Shown here one piece after another: positions 32,871 through 40,920 of a stretch of 64,000 bases of DNA (the stretch's first letter is position 1; every line of letters starts with the position of its first letter). A program made the translations under genes and the position numbers. The stretch covers positions 1 to 64,000 of the forward strand of contig CAIUPH010000054.1 of NCBI GenBank assembly GCA_903901015.1, read 5' to 3'. Below the pieces are notes generated by a model that made no database searches, was not told the DNA's origin, and saw nothing but the letters and a program-made list of their open reading frames with translations. Source of the stretch: Candidatus Bathyarchaeota archaeon. Lineage in GTDB: Archaea; Thermoproteota; Bathyarchaeia; Bathyarchaeales; Bathycorpusculaceae.

Positions 32871-33563
32871 ATGACAAAACAAACATGGCTAAATGCACAA
32901 CAAGCAGAAAAACAATACAACGATGGATTTCCAAAAAGAATCGAAACTCCAAAACCAAATATTTTCATAAATAAACGCTTCAAACTGCCGCTAAAATTTT
33001 TTGACAACAAAAACATTCTAGAAATCGGTTCTTCAATTTACAGTCACATACATAGCTTAAATGGCAAACCTAGCCTAACGGTTGGATTAGACCCCTTAGC
33101 ATCTTACCTAAGCAACAACTACCCAAAAACAGCCGAACATATAGAAGCAAGAGGCGAAGAATTACCATTTAAAAAATCAGCTTTTGATTCCATTCTATGT
33201 ATAAACACACTTGACCACACAGAAAGCCCAACACAAGTATTAGAGGAAATAAAAGAATCCCTATCACCAAATGGGGTTTTGCTATTTTCAATAAACACCT
33301 ACGAATTGCCCCACATAATAAGACAACAAGTAATAAGTCGTTTTGATCCACCGCACCCACATCACTTCGCAAGAAAAGAAATAATACAATTACTCAACCA
33401 ATCAGGGTTTAAGATACAATACAGTTACTACGAAAAGCAGTGGCTTAACGAATTTAAAAAAGATTTAGCAGAAAGAAAACTGTACAAGTCAGCGTTAAAG
33501 TTTTTTGCGGCCCACCTTATTTTTAGGCTTCAGAATATGTGGGTAAAATGTACCTTGGCCTAA
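32871..33563 (+). CDS. class I SAM-dependent methyltransferase
   Basis: This 230-residue protein has a methyltransferase-11-like core. Motif I is degenerate (NILEIGSSIYSHI near residue 48), the acidic ribose-binding residue is in TVGLDP near 70, and motif IV-V regions are SAFDSILCINTLDH near 105 and LSPNGVLLFSIN near 137. The usual GxGxG is weak, as in some small-molecule or glycan methyltransferases. It is transcribed rightward, convergent with the beta-helix gene. Cargo of the element; substrate unknown. Confidence 0.75.
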   Translation: MTKQTWLNAQQAEKQYNDGFPKRIETPKPNIFINKRFKLPLKFFDNKNILEIGSSIYSHIHSLNGKPSLTVGLDPLASYLSNNYPKTAEHIEARGEELPFKKSAFDSILCINTLDHTESPTQVLEEIKESLSPNGVLLFSINTYELPHIIRQQVISRFDPPHPHHFARKEIIQLLNQSGFKIQYSYYEKQWLNEFKKDLAERKLYKSALKFFAAHLIFRLQNMWVKCTLA

Positions 33564-33570
33564 GTTTAAC

Positions 33571-35097
33571 TTAGGACACAAGGTTACCGATATTGTTAGC
33601 AATCACAGAGGTTCCAGTTGCATTTAGATGCCCCATAAGATAGGTTCCTGATTGTGAAACATCATTTAATGCAAAGATGTTGTAGCCAAAAACATCTGAA
33701 CCGTTTTGAGCTATAGATGCAAAGTAAGCAGCGGAGGTAGCAATACAGTTTTCAGTTAATCGCGTGTAGTTTGCGCCAGCGCACATTAGTATTCCAAAGC
33801 CGTGTGCGCCATTAGCGATTATGGTATTCCCAGTTATGCGATTCCGTAAAGTGCCAATATCAAAACCATTGTTGTTAGATACTGAAACATAGTTGTTTTC
33901 AAAGGTGTTGTTTCCTCCCCCGTACATTAGGCTGATTGTAGGGTGGTCGCCGTTGTCAGGTCCATAAAATGTGTTAGAGTTAAAAATCGAGTTAAACATG
34001 TTTACGCTATAGATTGCCGAGTTATGAGTCCCTTCAGTATAGGAGTTATGGAACCATAAAGTATCGACTGAACCAACAATACCAAATTCAGCGGTATAGC
34101 CTAAATCAACAAGATACATCTCTATATGATGAGGTATGTAGCCACCTAATGTGTCAAACTGTACGGCTGTGCCATTGGTTACGCCTGTGCAGCCTATTGT
34201 TGTTGAGTCTATAACATCGACATAAGAGTTACCTTGAATGTTTACGCCTATTCCGAATCGGTCTATTACACAATTCTTTATATGAACAGTTGCTGCATGT
34301 TGAATTAATACACCTGTCCCACCATATAGACCTCTTAACGCTAATTTCTCTATAGTTAAAGACGTATCATTGCCTGGTGTTCTGGCGATATTAAAAGCAA
34401 CTCCCGAATTAGGTGTATAATAAAGCAATGTTGTGTCTCTGCCAGAGCCAACTATAATTTTGCCATTTACTGTGAAGTTTAGGGTGCTTGTAAAGGTGAA
34501 TGAGCCAGCGCCTATGTAAACAAACCCTTCGGTTGGGTCACTTAAAACGGATTGAAAGGTAGTTGCAAAGTTGGTTGATGTAAAAGCGATTTGACCTGTT
34601 TTTCCATCTATTGCCTGATACCAGCCTTTTCCGTCAGATTCAATTAAGTAACTATATGGTGCGCCATAAGCGCCTAAGTATAGGTTGCTCTGGGTGTAGG
34701 GGTCTTTAATTGGAGTTGCAGCGGAACCGTACCCATGATTAAATGTGTCTTGAACCATCACGCTTAAACTGTAATATGTTTCTGTTGCATTGGTAAAAGT
34801 CACAGTGCAGTTAACGCCGTGTTGCTCAAGAACTACATTATCGGTTGGGTTAATCTGCCACAAATAAAATAAATCCGCGCCGTAAGAAGCATTAAGCACC
34901 TTTGCGGTGTAGGTTGTTGGGGTTTGAGCGCCAACACTACTAGGCCCAACAATAGAAACGCCGATAGTGTATGATGTTTGGGCTTTCGCTTGTGGCGGCT
35001 GGCTTACTTCAAAAACTATTCCAGCTAAGAGAGCTAAAACTAATATTGCCGCAAAAAACTTGGCGGCTCGGATTGATTTTAAACTTTGAAGTTTCAT
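33571..35097 (-). CDS. secreted beta-helix protein with N-terminal Ig-like domain
   Basis: From the ATG at 35097 (AAGGAT ten bases upstream) the protein has 508 residues. A signal peptide (about residues 10-40, ending AKAQT) is followed by an Ig/PKD-like domain (YTIGVSIVGPSSVGAQTPTT onward) and a long right-handed beta-helix. The helix starts EGFVYIGAGSFTFTSTLNFT, with later coils such as FENNYVSVSNNN and ITGNTIIANGAHGFG. It may bind or cleave a cell-surface polysaccharide, for example as a receptor-binding or host-surface-modifying protein. It parallels the host protein at 10520-11869. Confidence 0.8.
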   Translation of the reverse strand: MKLQSLKSIRAAKFFAAILVLALLAGIVFEVSQPPQAKAQTSYTIGVSIVGPSSVGAQTPTTYTAKVLNASYGADLFYLWQINPTDNVVLEQHGVNCTVTFTNATETYYSLSVMVQDTFNHGYGSAATPIKDPYTQSNLYLGAYGAPYSYLIESDGKGWYQAIDGKTGQIAFTSTNFATTFQSVLSDPTEGFVYIGAGSFTFTSTLNFTVNGKIIVGSGRDTTLLYYTPNSGVAFNIARTPGNDTSLTIEKLALRGLYGGTGVLIQHAATVHIKNCVIDRFGIGVNIQGNSYVDVIDSTTIGCTGVTNGTAVQFDTLGGYIPHHIEMYLVDLGYTAEFGIVGSVDTLWFHNSYTEGTHNSAIYSVNMFNSIFNSNTFYGPDNGDHPTISLMYGGGNNTFENNYVSVSNNNGFDIGTLRNRITGNTIIANGAHGFGILMCAGANYTRLTENCIATSAAYFASIAQNGSDVFGYNIFALNDVSQSGTYLMGHLNATGTSVIANNIGNLVS

Positions 35098-35248
35098 TTT
35101 GGGGTTATCCTTCATAGGGTTTAATGGGTAAAGTTGACGGAGCGATTGAGTGCTTGCTCGGAAAGTAACCGCCAACCTTACCCATAGAAACCAGTGGGCT
35201 GTCTGAACCGTTTAAGCCTAAATTCCGAAAAACAGTTAGCGGTAACTG

Positions 35249-35425
35249 ATGCTTAGAAGCCTTGAACCGTTGCCGTTTGCAGTAAGTATAAGGCGCGGCT
35301 CTCTCGGCTGGATAATTATGTTGGCTTCCCTTATCGGCGCGGTGTTCATGTTTGCGGCTCTTAAAACCCGACACAGAAAACTCGGATTCCACCAACCTAA
35401 GAACCCCCTCTCACGTTGGCTTTAG
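35249..35425 (+). CDS. 58-residue small membrane protein
   Basis: The frame encodes MLRSLEPLPFAVSIRRGSLG, then a hydrophobic helix (WIIMLASLIGAVFMFAALK) and a basic tail (TRHRKLGFHQPKNPLSRWL). It lies divergent to the beta-helix gene. There is no strong ribosome site. It could be a remnant or a true single-pass protein at the right edge of the element. Confidence 0.4.
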   Translation: MLRSLEPLPFAVSIRRGSLGWIIMLASLIGAVFMFAALKTRHRKLGFHQPKNPLSRWL

Positions 35426-35686
35426 CTAACTTCGCACTCAACCTGTTAAGCCGAATATCCCATTGAGCCTGCTCTAAACTGTCAAGAACAGTCTTATTCA
35501 AGCTAGAAACCTCCAAAAAAGAAAAAGGGAAGGTTGCGCGGGATACATAGCCACGAAACAGAAGTTATATTAAACACAATGCACCTAAATTCTCAATCAG
35601 TAACAAATTAAAATCTCATCATGCGGGAAAAACTCGCATTAGTGCGATTAACATAATAATAGAATATAATTTACAATAGGAGTTGC
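35426..35686. promoter_or_regulatory. element right junction and dnaG promoter region
   Basis: The region holds no gene. ATGCG (35621-35625) and CGCAT (35635-35639) are inverted repeats, followed by GTGCGA. A TATA-like AATATAAT lies at 35663-35670 and a GGAG site at 35679-35682. The TATA box would place transcription start near 35690, almost at the beginning of the DnaG coding sequence. The element boundary must fall here or slightly to the left. Confidence 0.45.
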
Positions 35687-36880
35687 ATACTTACGGGAAC
35701 ATCCCAAACATTTACGATAAAGTACGTTGTACACGCTAGATTTGAAATTGAAGGTGTAGTTGAAAAACCCGACGTTATTGGAGCAGTTTTCGGGCAGACA
35801 GAAGGACTTTTCGGTCCCGAACTTGACCTGCGCGAACTTCAAAAAACTGGGCGAATCGGCAGAATCGAAATCGACCTACATTCTAAAAATGACCGAACCA
35901 ACGGCGCAATAAACATACCCACCAGCCTTGACCGTGTTTCTACAGCCCTCATCGCCGCAAGCGTAGAGAGCATAAACCGCGTCGGACCCTGCTCAGCCAA
36001 AGTAACCCTCGAGAAAATCGAGGACATACGCGAAGCCCGCCGAAAAATCATCATCGACCGCGCCAAAGAAATCCTGCATAAATGGAACATCGAATCCATG
36101 CCAAGCGTCGACGAAGTCTACAAGGAAATCAGCGACACCATGAAAGTGGGCAAAGTCGAAAAGTACGGGCCAGAAGACCTGCCAGCGGGACCTGGACTTG
36201 AAGGCGCTAAAGAAATCTTCGTCGTGGAAGGACGCGCAGACGTCATCAACTTGATGCGATGCGGAATCTTCAACACCGTAGCACTCGAAGGCGCAAAAGT
36301 TCCAGATTCAATAAAGAAGATTTCAAAAGAACGATTAGCCACAGCACTGCTCGACGGCGACCGAGGCGGAGACTTAATCCTTAAAGAGCTCATGCAAGTA
36401 ACAAACGTGAAATTCGTCGGACGCGCTCCAAGAGGCAAAGAAATCGAGGAATGCAACTGCAAAGAAATCGCTGAAGCAATCGAGAACAAACTGCCAATCG
36501 CGGAAGCTGCAGGCGCAAGCATCCCACCAAAACAAACACCAGTCCCCAAGAAAGTGATCGTTCCCGAACGCGTCAAAATCGAAGTCCCAGACACCATAGT
36601 TCAAGCGGCAAAAGCACTCGTCGGCACACTCGAAGCAGTCTTGCTCAACGAAAAACTCGAATTAATCGAGCGCCTACCAGTAAGCCAACTCGCCGAGAAA
36701 CTCAGCCAGATGACGGGAGTTGAAACAGTCGTCTTCGACGGCATCATCACCCAGCGTATCGTTGACATCTCAGCAGACAAAGGCACCAAAAGAATCGTGG
36801 CTTCACGCGTATCAGACGCTGTTAAACCAGTCTTGAACGTTGAATTAATAACGTTCCAAGACGTCATTCCCCCCGCCTAA
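35687..36880 (+). CDS. dnaG: archaeal DnaG-type primase (TOPRIM), start codon anomalous
   Basis: The conserved N-terminus (KYVVHARFEIEGVVEKPDV, then FGQTEGLFGPELDLRELQ) begins upstream of the first ATG at 36098, so that ATG is internal. The TOPRIM domain (KEIFVVEGRADVINLMRCG; LLDGDRGGDLILKEL) and C-terminal helical domain are complete, giving about 397 residues, normal for the family. In this frame no ATG, GTG or TTG lies between the TAG at 35660 and the conserved region. ATA at 35687, four bases after GGAG, or ATA at 35717, where the crenarchaeal protein starts, are the only AUN candidates. Archaeal DnaG associates with the exosome and can prime DNA. Confidence 0.9.
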   Translation: MLTGTSQTFTIKYVVHARFEIEGVVEKPDVIGAVFGQTEGLFGPELDLRELQKTGRIGRIEIDLHSKNDRTNGAINIPTSLDRVSTALIAASVESINRVGPCSAKVTLEKIEDIREARRKIIIDRAKEILHKWNIESMPSVDEVYKEISDTMKVGKVEKYGPEDLPAGPGLEGAKEIFVVEGRADVINLMRCGIFNTVALEGAKVPDSIKKISKERLATALLDGDRGGDLILKELMQVTNVKFVGRAPRGKEIEECNCKEIAEAIENKLPIAEAAGASIPPKQTPVPKKVIVPERVKIEVPDTIVQAAKALVGTLEAVLLNEKLELIERLPVSQLAEKLSQMTGVETVVFDGIITQRIVDISADKGTKRIVASRVSDAVKPVLNVELITFQDVIPPA

Positions 36881-37081
36881 ACGTAATCCATTAGGCTTCT
36901 AATTTTTTCCATTTCTTTAGTTTCTTGTAGCAGTTTCGCCGCTGCTCGTCGCGGTCGATATGATTAAGACGAGGTTTCGGTCGGGTTTATGGGAGCCTTC
37001 GCGGCTGTAGCAAATCAAAAATGCAAAATTGCTCGATACACAACAACAAACAATTATAACCCAAAAAAACAAAAAGTTATA

Positions 37082-37148
37082 GTAGAGAGCTATAGCAGCT
37101 AAACTGTTGACCGACATCAAGCCGATGTCAGCCCTCTACCTTTTTGAG
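37082..37148 (+). ncRNA. candidate structured small RNA
   Basis: GTAGAG (37082-37087) pairs with CTCTAC (37134-37139). Inside are an AGCT...AGCT helix (37088-37100) and a perfect hairpin GACATC/GATGTC (37113-37129), followed at once by CCTTTTT, a T-rich terminator. This is a compact closed multi-branch fold with its own terminator in a 490-base gap (36881-37370) that has no gene. No known RNA family is recognised. Confidence 0.4.
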
Positions 37149-37265
37149 TAAACATCGCTCGAGCCTTAAAGGGTAATGGGCAAGTTCATGGTAAGCACAG
37201 CTCCTTTTTTCTAATCCCCCAACTGCACATCTCGTAAGCCAAACAGGCCCCCAAGATTCGGAGGT

Positions 37266-37326
37266 TTTTCACGAACCTATTTGGATCCAAATAGAAACTC
37301 ATTGCACAAACCATAGAGGGGTAGGT
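37266..37326 (+). repeat. module A repeat, copy 1
   Basis: TTTTCACGAACCTATTTGG, then the perfect palindrome ATTTGGATCCAAAT (within 37279-37293), then AGAAACTCATTGCACAAACC and AGAGGGGTAGGT. About 80 percent of these bases recur at 42651-42711. Confidence 0.7.
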
Positions 37327-37398
37327 CAAAGAAATAAACTGTAGATTAAAGATTTTTAACTCCAGACCGCATTGATAGCCAGTAAAGGATGGCTAATC

Positions 37399-38073
37399 AT
37401 GCGCATCGTTGTTCGAATAGGCGGCTCAGTCGTTGCGAACCCAATCAACACTGAATTAATGGGCAAATACGCCGAAATAATCAGAACCGTGAAGCAGCAG
37501 GGAAACGAAGTTGCCGTGGTCGTTGGCGGCGGGGCGTTGGCGCGGGAATTCATCGGGTTCGCCAGGAGCTTGGGTTTGGATATGGCGGCGCAGGATGAGA
37601 TTGCCATTTCCTGTTCACGGCTGTTTGCGCAGTTGTTCCTAAAGAAACTCGGCGACGCCGCATGTAGCAAGGTTGCCATAACGCTTGACGATGCAGCTCA
37701 AGGCCTATCTGAGGGCAAGGTAGTTGTGATGGGCGGTTTAAAGCCGGGAATCACCACCGATACCGTTGCGGCGCTTGTGGCGGAACGCGTGGATGCAGAG
37801 TTGCTGGTTAAAGGCAGTGACCAAGACGGCGTATACGACAAAGACCCAAGAAAATATCCCGATGCAGTAAAAATCGACCACTTATCGATTGACGATTTAG
37901 CAAAAATCTTCGGCAGGAGCGAACACAAAGCGGGGATTCACCAGATAATCGACCCTGAAGCCATCAAAGTCCTCAAACGCAAACCCCTCAAGATAGTTGT
38001 GGTTAATGGGTTTAAGCCTGAGAACATGTTGGCGGCGATTAAAGGCGAAAAAGTGGGCACAGTTATAAGCTAA
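37399..38073 (+). CDS. pyrH: archaeal UMP kinase
   Basis: The protein has 224 residues from the ATG at 37399, eight bases after AAAGGATGG; an upstream TTG-type start is unneeded. It shows the amino-acid kinase fold: RIGGSVV at residue 5, VVGGGALAREFIG near 47, GGLKPGITTDTVAAL near 112, and LLVKGSDQDGVYDKDPRKYP near 135, which binds nucleotide and metal. It phosphorylates UMP to UDP for pyrimidine nucleotide synthesis. The length and motifs are typical for the archaeal hexameric enzyme. Confidence 0.93.
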   Translation: MRIVVRIGGSVVANPINTELMGKYAEIIRTVKQQGNEVAVVVGGGALAREFIGFARSLGLDMAAQDEIAISCSRLFAQLFLKKLGDAACSKVAITLDDAAQGLSEGKVVVMGGLKPGITTDTVAALVAERVDAELLVKGSDQDGVYDKDPRKYPDAVKIDHLSIDDLAKIFGRSEHKAGIHQIIDPEAIKVLKRKPLKIVVVNGFKPENMLAAIKGEKVGTVIS

Positions 38074-38075
38074 TT

Positions 38076-38189
38076 TTGTTCAGCGATGGATTCGGACCAT
38101 TGCCGCTTGACTTTGCATACGTCGGGGTCTTCGCAGTCGTCGTAACAGCCATATGCGTAGTGCTCTCGTGGAGATACCTCAATAAATAA
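38076..38189 (+). pseudogene. C-terminal fragment of an ABC-2-type permease
   Basis: Right after the UMP kinase stop, this frame reads FSDGFGPLPLDFAYVGVFAV, then VVTAICVVLSWRYLNK and a stop. It is a typical last membrane segment and basic end of an ABC-2 permease. Only a TTG could start it and nothing of the rest of the protein is present, so it is a gene remnant. Confidence 0.55.
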
Positions 38190-38288
38190 GGGCAAACCAC
38201 CCTTCTTTTCTTTTTTATAAGTTAGCTATCCTTTATAAGATTGCATTATTTTCATGTTAAATTAACAAGTTAAGAAGAAGCGAAAAAA

Positions 38289-38987
38289 ATGTCAAAAACA
38301 ACTTCAGTCGTTGAAGCAATCAACGTCACAAAAACGTACATGCTGGGAAAAATCCCAGTTGAAGCACTCAGGGGAGTAAACCTCAAAGTTGAAACCGGAG
38401 ACTTCGTCTCCATCCTCGGCCCGTCGGGAAGCGGCAAATCAACCATGCTGAACCTAATCGGAGCCCTAGACAAACCCACCTCAGGCACTTTACTCATCGA
38501 CGGTGTGGACATCGGTAAACTCAACGATAACCAACTTGCAGATATTAGATTAAAAATCGGTTTTGTCTTCCAATTCTTCAATCTAATCCCAAGGTTGACT
38601 GCACACGACAACGTTGAATTAGCCATGTCGATTGCCAACGTGGGCAAAGCAGAGAAAAAGAAACGTGCACTCGACCTCTTAGAAACCGTCGGGTTAAAGG
38701 ACAGAGTGAACCATAAACCCGCGGAGCTAAGCGGCGGTCAACAGCAACGCGTCGCCATCGCACGCGCATTGGCAAACAACCCCAAGTTTCTGCTGTTGGA
38801 TGAGCCGACGGGAAACGTGGATTCCAAAACAGCAAGTGAAGTGCTGTCTTTAATCAAGAAACTCAACACGGAAAAAAACGTCAGCATCATCATGGTTACT
38901 CATGACCAGAATTTAGCAAGGGAAGCCAGAAGAACCGTGGAAATGTTTGACGGACAAATAACATCTGATATGGTGAATAACCAATGA
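38289..38987 (+). CDS. ABC transporter ATP-binding protein, MacB/LolD type
   Basis: This 232-residue ATPase has Walker A ILGPSGSGKST near residue 41, a Q-loop FVFQFFNLIPRL, the signature LSGGQQQRVAIARAL near 143 and Walker B FLLLDEPTGNVD near 168. The N-terminal TKTYMLGKIPVEALRGV is typical of the MacB/LolD group. It overlaps the permease gene by four bases. A TATA-like CTTTATAAG lies about 55 bases upstream. The pair probably exports or mechanically releases a substrate across the membrane. Confidence 0.93.
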   Translation: MSKTTSVVEAINVTKTYMLGKIPVEALRGVNLKVETGDFVSILGPSGSGKSTMLNLIGALDKPTSGTLLIDGVDIGKLNDNQLADIRLKIGFVFQFFNLIPRLTAHDNVELAMSIANVGKAEKKKRALDLLETVGLKDRVNHKPAELSGGQQQRVAIARALANNPKFLLLDEPTGNVDSKTASEVLSLIKKLNTEKNVSIIMVTHDQNLAREARRTVEMFDGQITSDMVNNQ

Positions 38988-40315
38988 AGACTATAGATAT
39001 TTTTGGATACGCGTTTAGCGCGATTAAACTTCGCAAGCTCCGCGCAGCATTAACCACGTTGGGCGTTATCATAGGCATCGCAGCCATAGTGGCTTTGCTG
39101 TCGATTACACAGGGTCTGCAGGCTACCTTAACCGGCCAGCTTAACCAGGGATTATCAGCTAACACCTTAATCGTTACACCAGGTACCGGAGGTGCTTTAG
39201 CTGGTGCAAGCAGCGGAGGCGGTGGCGGCGGATTCGGAGGCGGAGGAAGCGGTGGTGCAGCTCTTGGAGGCGGAACCAGCAGCAACTCAGGTTTCAACTT
39301 ATACGTTAACTACACAAGCGAAATCGACGCATTATCGCCAGACATCACGTCTTCGCTCGCCATAATAAGCCGCACAGGATACATCCAAACTGGCACCTTG
39401 AATAGGACTGTTACGATTTACGGTGTTGACTTCAACCAGTACTCTCAACTCTACGGCACCACATTTTTAGCCGCAAGCGGAACAATACCCACTAGTCCAG
39501 CTGAAACCTCCGCAGTAGTGGGCACACGCGTTAACCAGCCGGGACAAAACGGAACCATATTCTTCGGCGCAGGCGACAGCATCAACATCATCTGGGCTAA
39601 CGCAACGGTTCTGCCGCCAGTGAACGAGACCTATACATCCAACGTAGCGGGTGTCCTTGGCAAAATCGGCGGTTTCGGCATCGGCGGACCATCAGACACA
39701 GGCGTCTACATCCCAATCGACAAGGCAGAGAGCTTCTTTGGAACTAACCAAGCTGACATGATACTTGTCCAGCTCAAGAGCAGCGACAACGCAACCGTCA
39801 GCACCGTTTCAAAACTCATAACTGACCACTTCAGCAACCAAGTATCCGTCATATCCGCAACCGCAGTCCTAAGCTTACTCACAAGCATCTTTAGCATTCT
39901 GCAACTGTTCCTTGGCGGAATCGCAGCAATCTCGCTTCTCGTCGCTGGCATCGGAATAATGAACATAATGATTGTCTCGCTGATTGAACGTACACGCGAA
40001 ATCGGCATCCTCAAAGCACTCGGCATGAAGAGCAGAACCGTCCTGACCATATTCCTTGGCGAATCAGTGATAATTGGCTTAATCGGCGCAGTCGTAGGCA
40101 TTGTGCTCGGCTGGATATTAGCAAACATCACTGCAAGAGTCTTGGGTTCAGGATTTTTCGGCGGAGGCGGCGGATTCACTATAACACCGTTGCTGACTCC
40201 AGAAGTGTTTGTGGGCGCTTTAGCGTTCGGCATCGGCGTGAGCGTAATCTTCGCGTTGTACCCCGCGTGGCGCGCCTCAAAACTTAAGCCAGTAGAAGCC
40301 TTACGGTACGAGTAG
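38984..40315 (+). CDS. MacB/FtsX-type ABC permease with glycine-rich insert
   Basis: This 443-residue protein has one N-terminal membrane helix (LRAALTTLGVIIGIAAIVAL, residues 18-37), a large extracytoplasmic MacB_PCD-type domain, and three C-terminal helices in the FtsX domain (about 305-435), with IERTREIGILKALGMKSRTV near 330. After the first helix there is an about 40-residue linker of almost pure Gly, Ser and Ala (residues 66-103). This is longer and less complex than usual and may act as a flexible tether. It forms an exporter with the upstream ATPase. Confidence 0.9.
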   Translation: MKTIDIFGYAFSAIKLRKLRAALTTLGVIIGIAAIVALLSITQGLQATLTGQLNQGLSANTLIVTPGTGGALAGASSGGGGGGFGGGGSGGAALGGGTSSNSGFNLYVNYTSEIDALSPDITSSLAIISRTGYIQTGTLNRTVTIYGVDFNQYSQLYGTTFLAASGTIPTSPAETSAVVGTRVNQPGQNGTIFFGAGDSINIIWANATVLPPVNETYTSNVAGVLGKIGGFGIGGPSDTGVYIPIDKAESFFGTNQADMILVQLKSSDNATVSTVSKLITDHFSNQVSVISATAVLSLLTSIFSILQLFLGGIAAISLLVAGIGIMNIMIVSLIERTREIGILKALGMKSRTVLTIFLGESVIIGLIGAVVGIVLGWILANITARVLGSGFFGGGGGFTITPLLTPEVFVGALAFGIGVSVIFALYPAWRASKLKPVEALRYE

Positions 40316-40411
40316 GGCAATCTACTTTTTCCTTTTTTCTTTTAGTTTTTATTACAAACTTTTGAAAAGCTTTAAGAAACCAATATCACACCGTATTCGT
40401 GAGGTTTCTAT

Positions 40412-40858
40412 GTGAAACGCTTATACCCAGACCAACCCGTCGTAGGCGTCGGCTCCGTAATAGTCAAAGATGGCAAATTAGTGCTCATTAAACGCGGCAA
40501 TGAACCCAGCAAAGGCAAATGGTCCATTCCAGGCGGACACGTCGAACTCGGCGAATGCCTCGAAACCGCAGTTATCCGCGAAACCAAAGAAGAAACCTGC
40601 CTAGACGCCGACAACCCACGCCTCGTCGACGTGGTGGATAACGTGGATTTGGATGAACAGGGCAAAATCAAATACCACTACGTCATCGTCGACTACCTCG
40701 TCCACGTAAAAAGCGGCGACATCCAAGCTGCAAGCGATGCGGCAGAACTGCGCTGGGTGCCCTTCGGCGAAGTGGAAAATTACAATTTGACGGCTTCTTT
40801 TCGGGTTTTCTTCACGAAAAACAGGGAAAAACTGGAGAAAGCCACTTCTTATCGATGA
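40412..40858 (+). CDS. NUDIX hydrolase
   Basis: This 148-residue enzyme has a full Nudix box, GGHVELGECLETAVIRETKE then ETCL (about residues 45-68), which binds Mg and positions the diphosphate substrate. Members cleave nucleoside diphosphates linked to another group, such as ADP-ribose or oxidised dNTPs; the substrate here is not clear. GTG start. Its stop overlaps an ATG that could begin an extended form of the sheath-like protein, so the two may be coupled. Confidence 0.9.
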   Translation: MKRLYPDQPVVGVGSVIVKDGKLVLIKRGNEPSKGKWSIPGGHVELGECLETAVIRETKEETCLDADNPRLVDVVDNVDLDEQGKIKYHYVIVDYLVHVKSGDIQAASDAAELRWVPFGEVENYNLTASFRVFFTKNREKLEKATSYR

Positions 40859-40920
40859 AGAACAGGCGAGCCGCGGCGGTACCAATACGCTCAAAAACGC
40901 CCTCCAGCATAACTTATGCC

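Larger units (their letters stand above)
24300..35650. mobile_element. integrated plasmid- or virus-like element
   Basis: The segment begins with a tyrosine integrase and continues with a primase-polymerase/SF3 helicase, clusters of tiny overlapping genes, a hairpin-rich non-coding block, a Gln-rich protein, a methyltransferase and a secreted beta-helix protein. It is more AT-rich than both flanks and has no housekeeping gene. dnaG lies immediately to the right. There is no recognisable capsid, terminase, portal or lysis gene, so it may be a conjugative-less plasmid or a virus of an unknown family. The boundaries are estimates: left between 24.26 and 24.32 kb, right between 35.43 and 35.69 kb. 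Confidence 0.8.

Noticed and set aside
24100-35700. Direct att repeats flanking the element
   Set aside because: Candidate matches such as TTGCAT are six to seven bases and expected by chance.
36917-37120. 67-residue minus-strand frame between dnaG and pyrH
   Set aside because: It crosses the structured RNA candidate, has no ribosome site and no domain; possibly a small remnant at its 3' end but not supportable.
38896-39297. Proline-rich minus-strand frame
   Set aside because: It is the antisense of the glycine-rich linker of the ABC permease on the plus strand.
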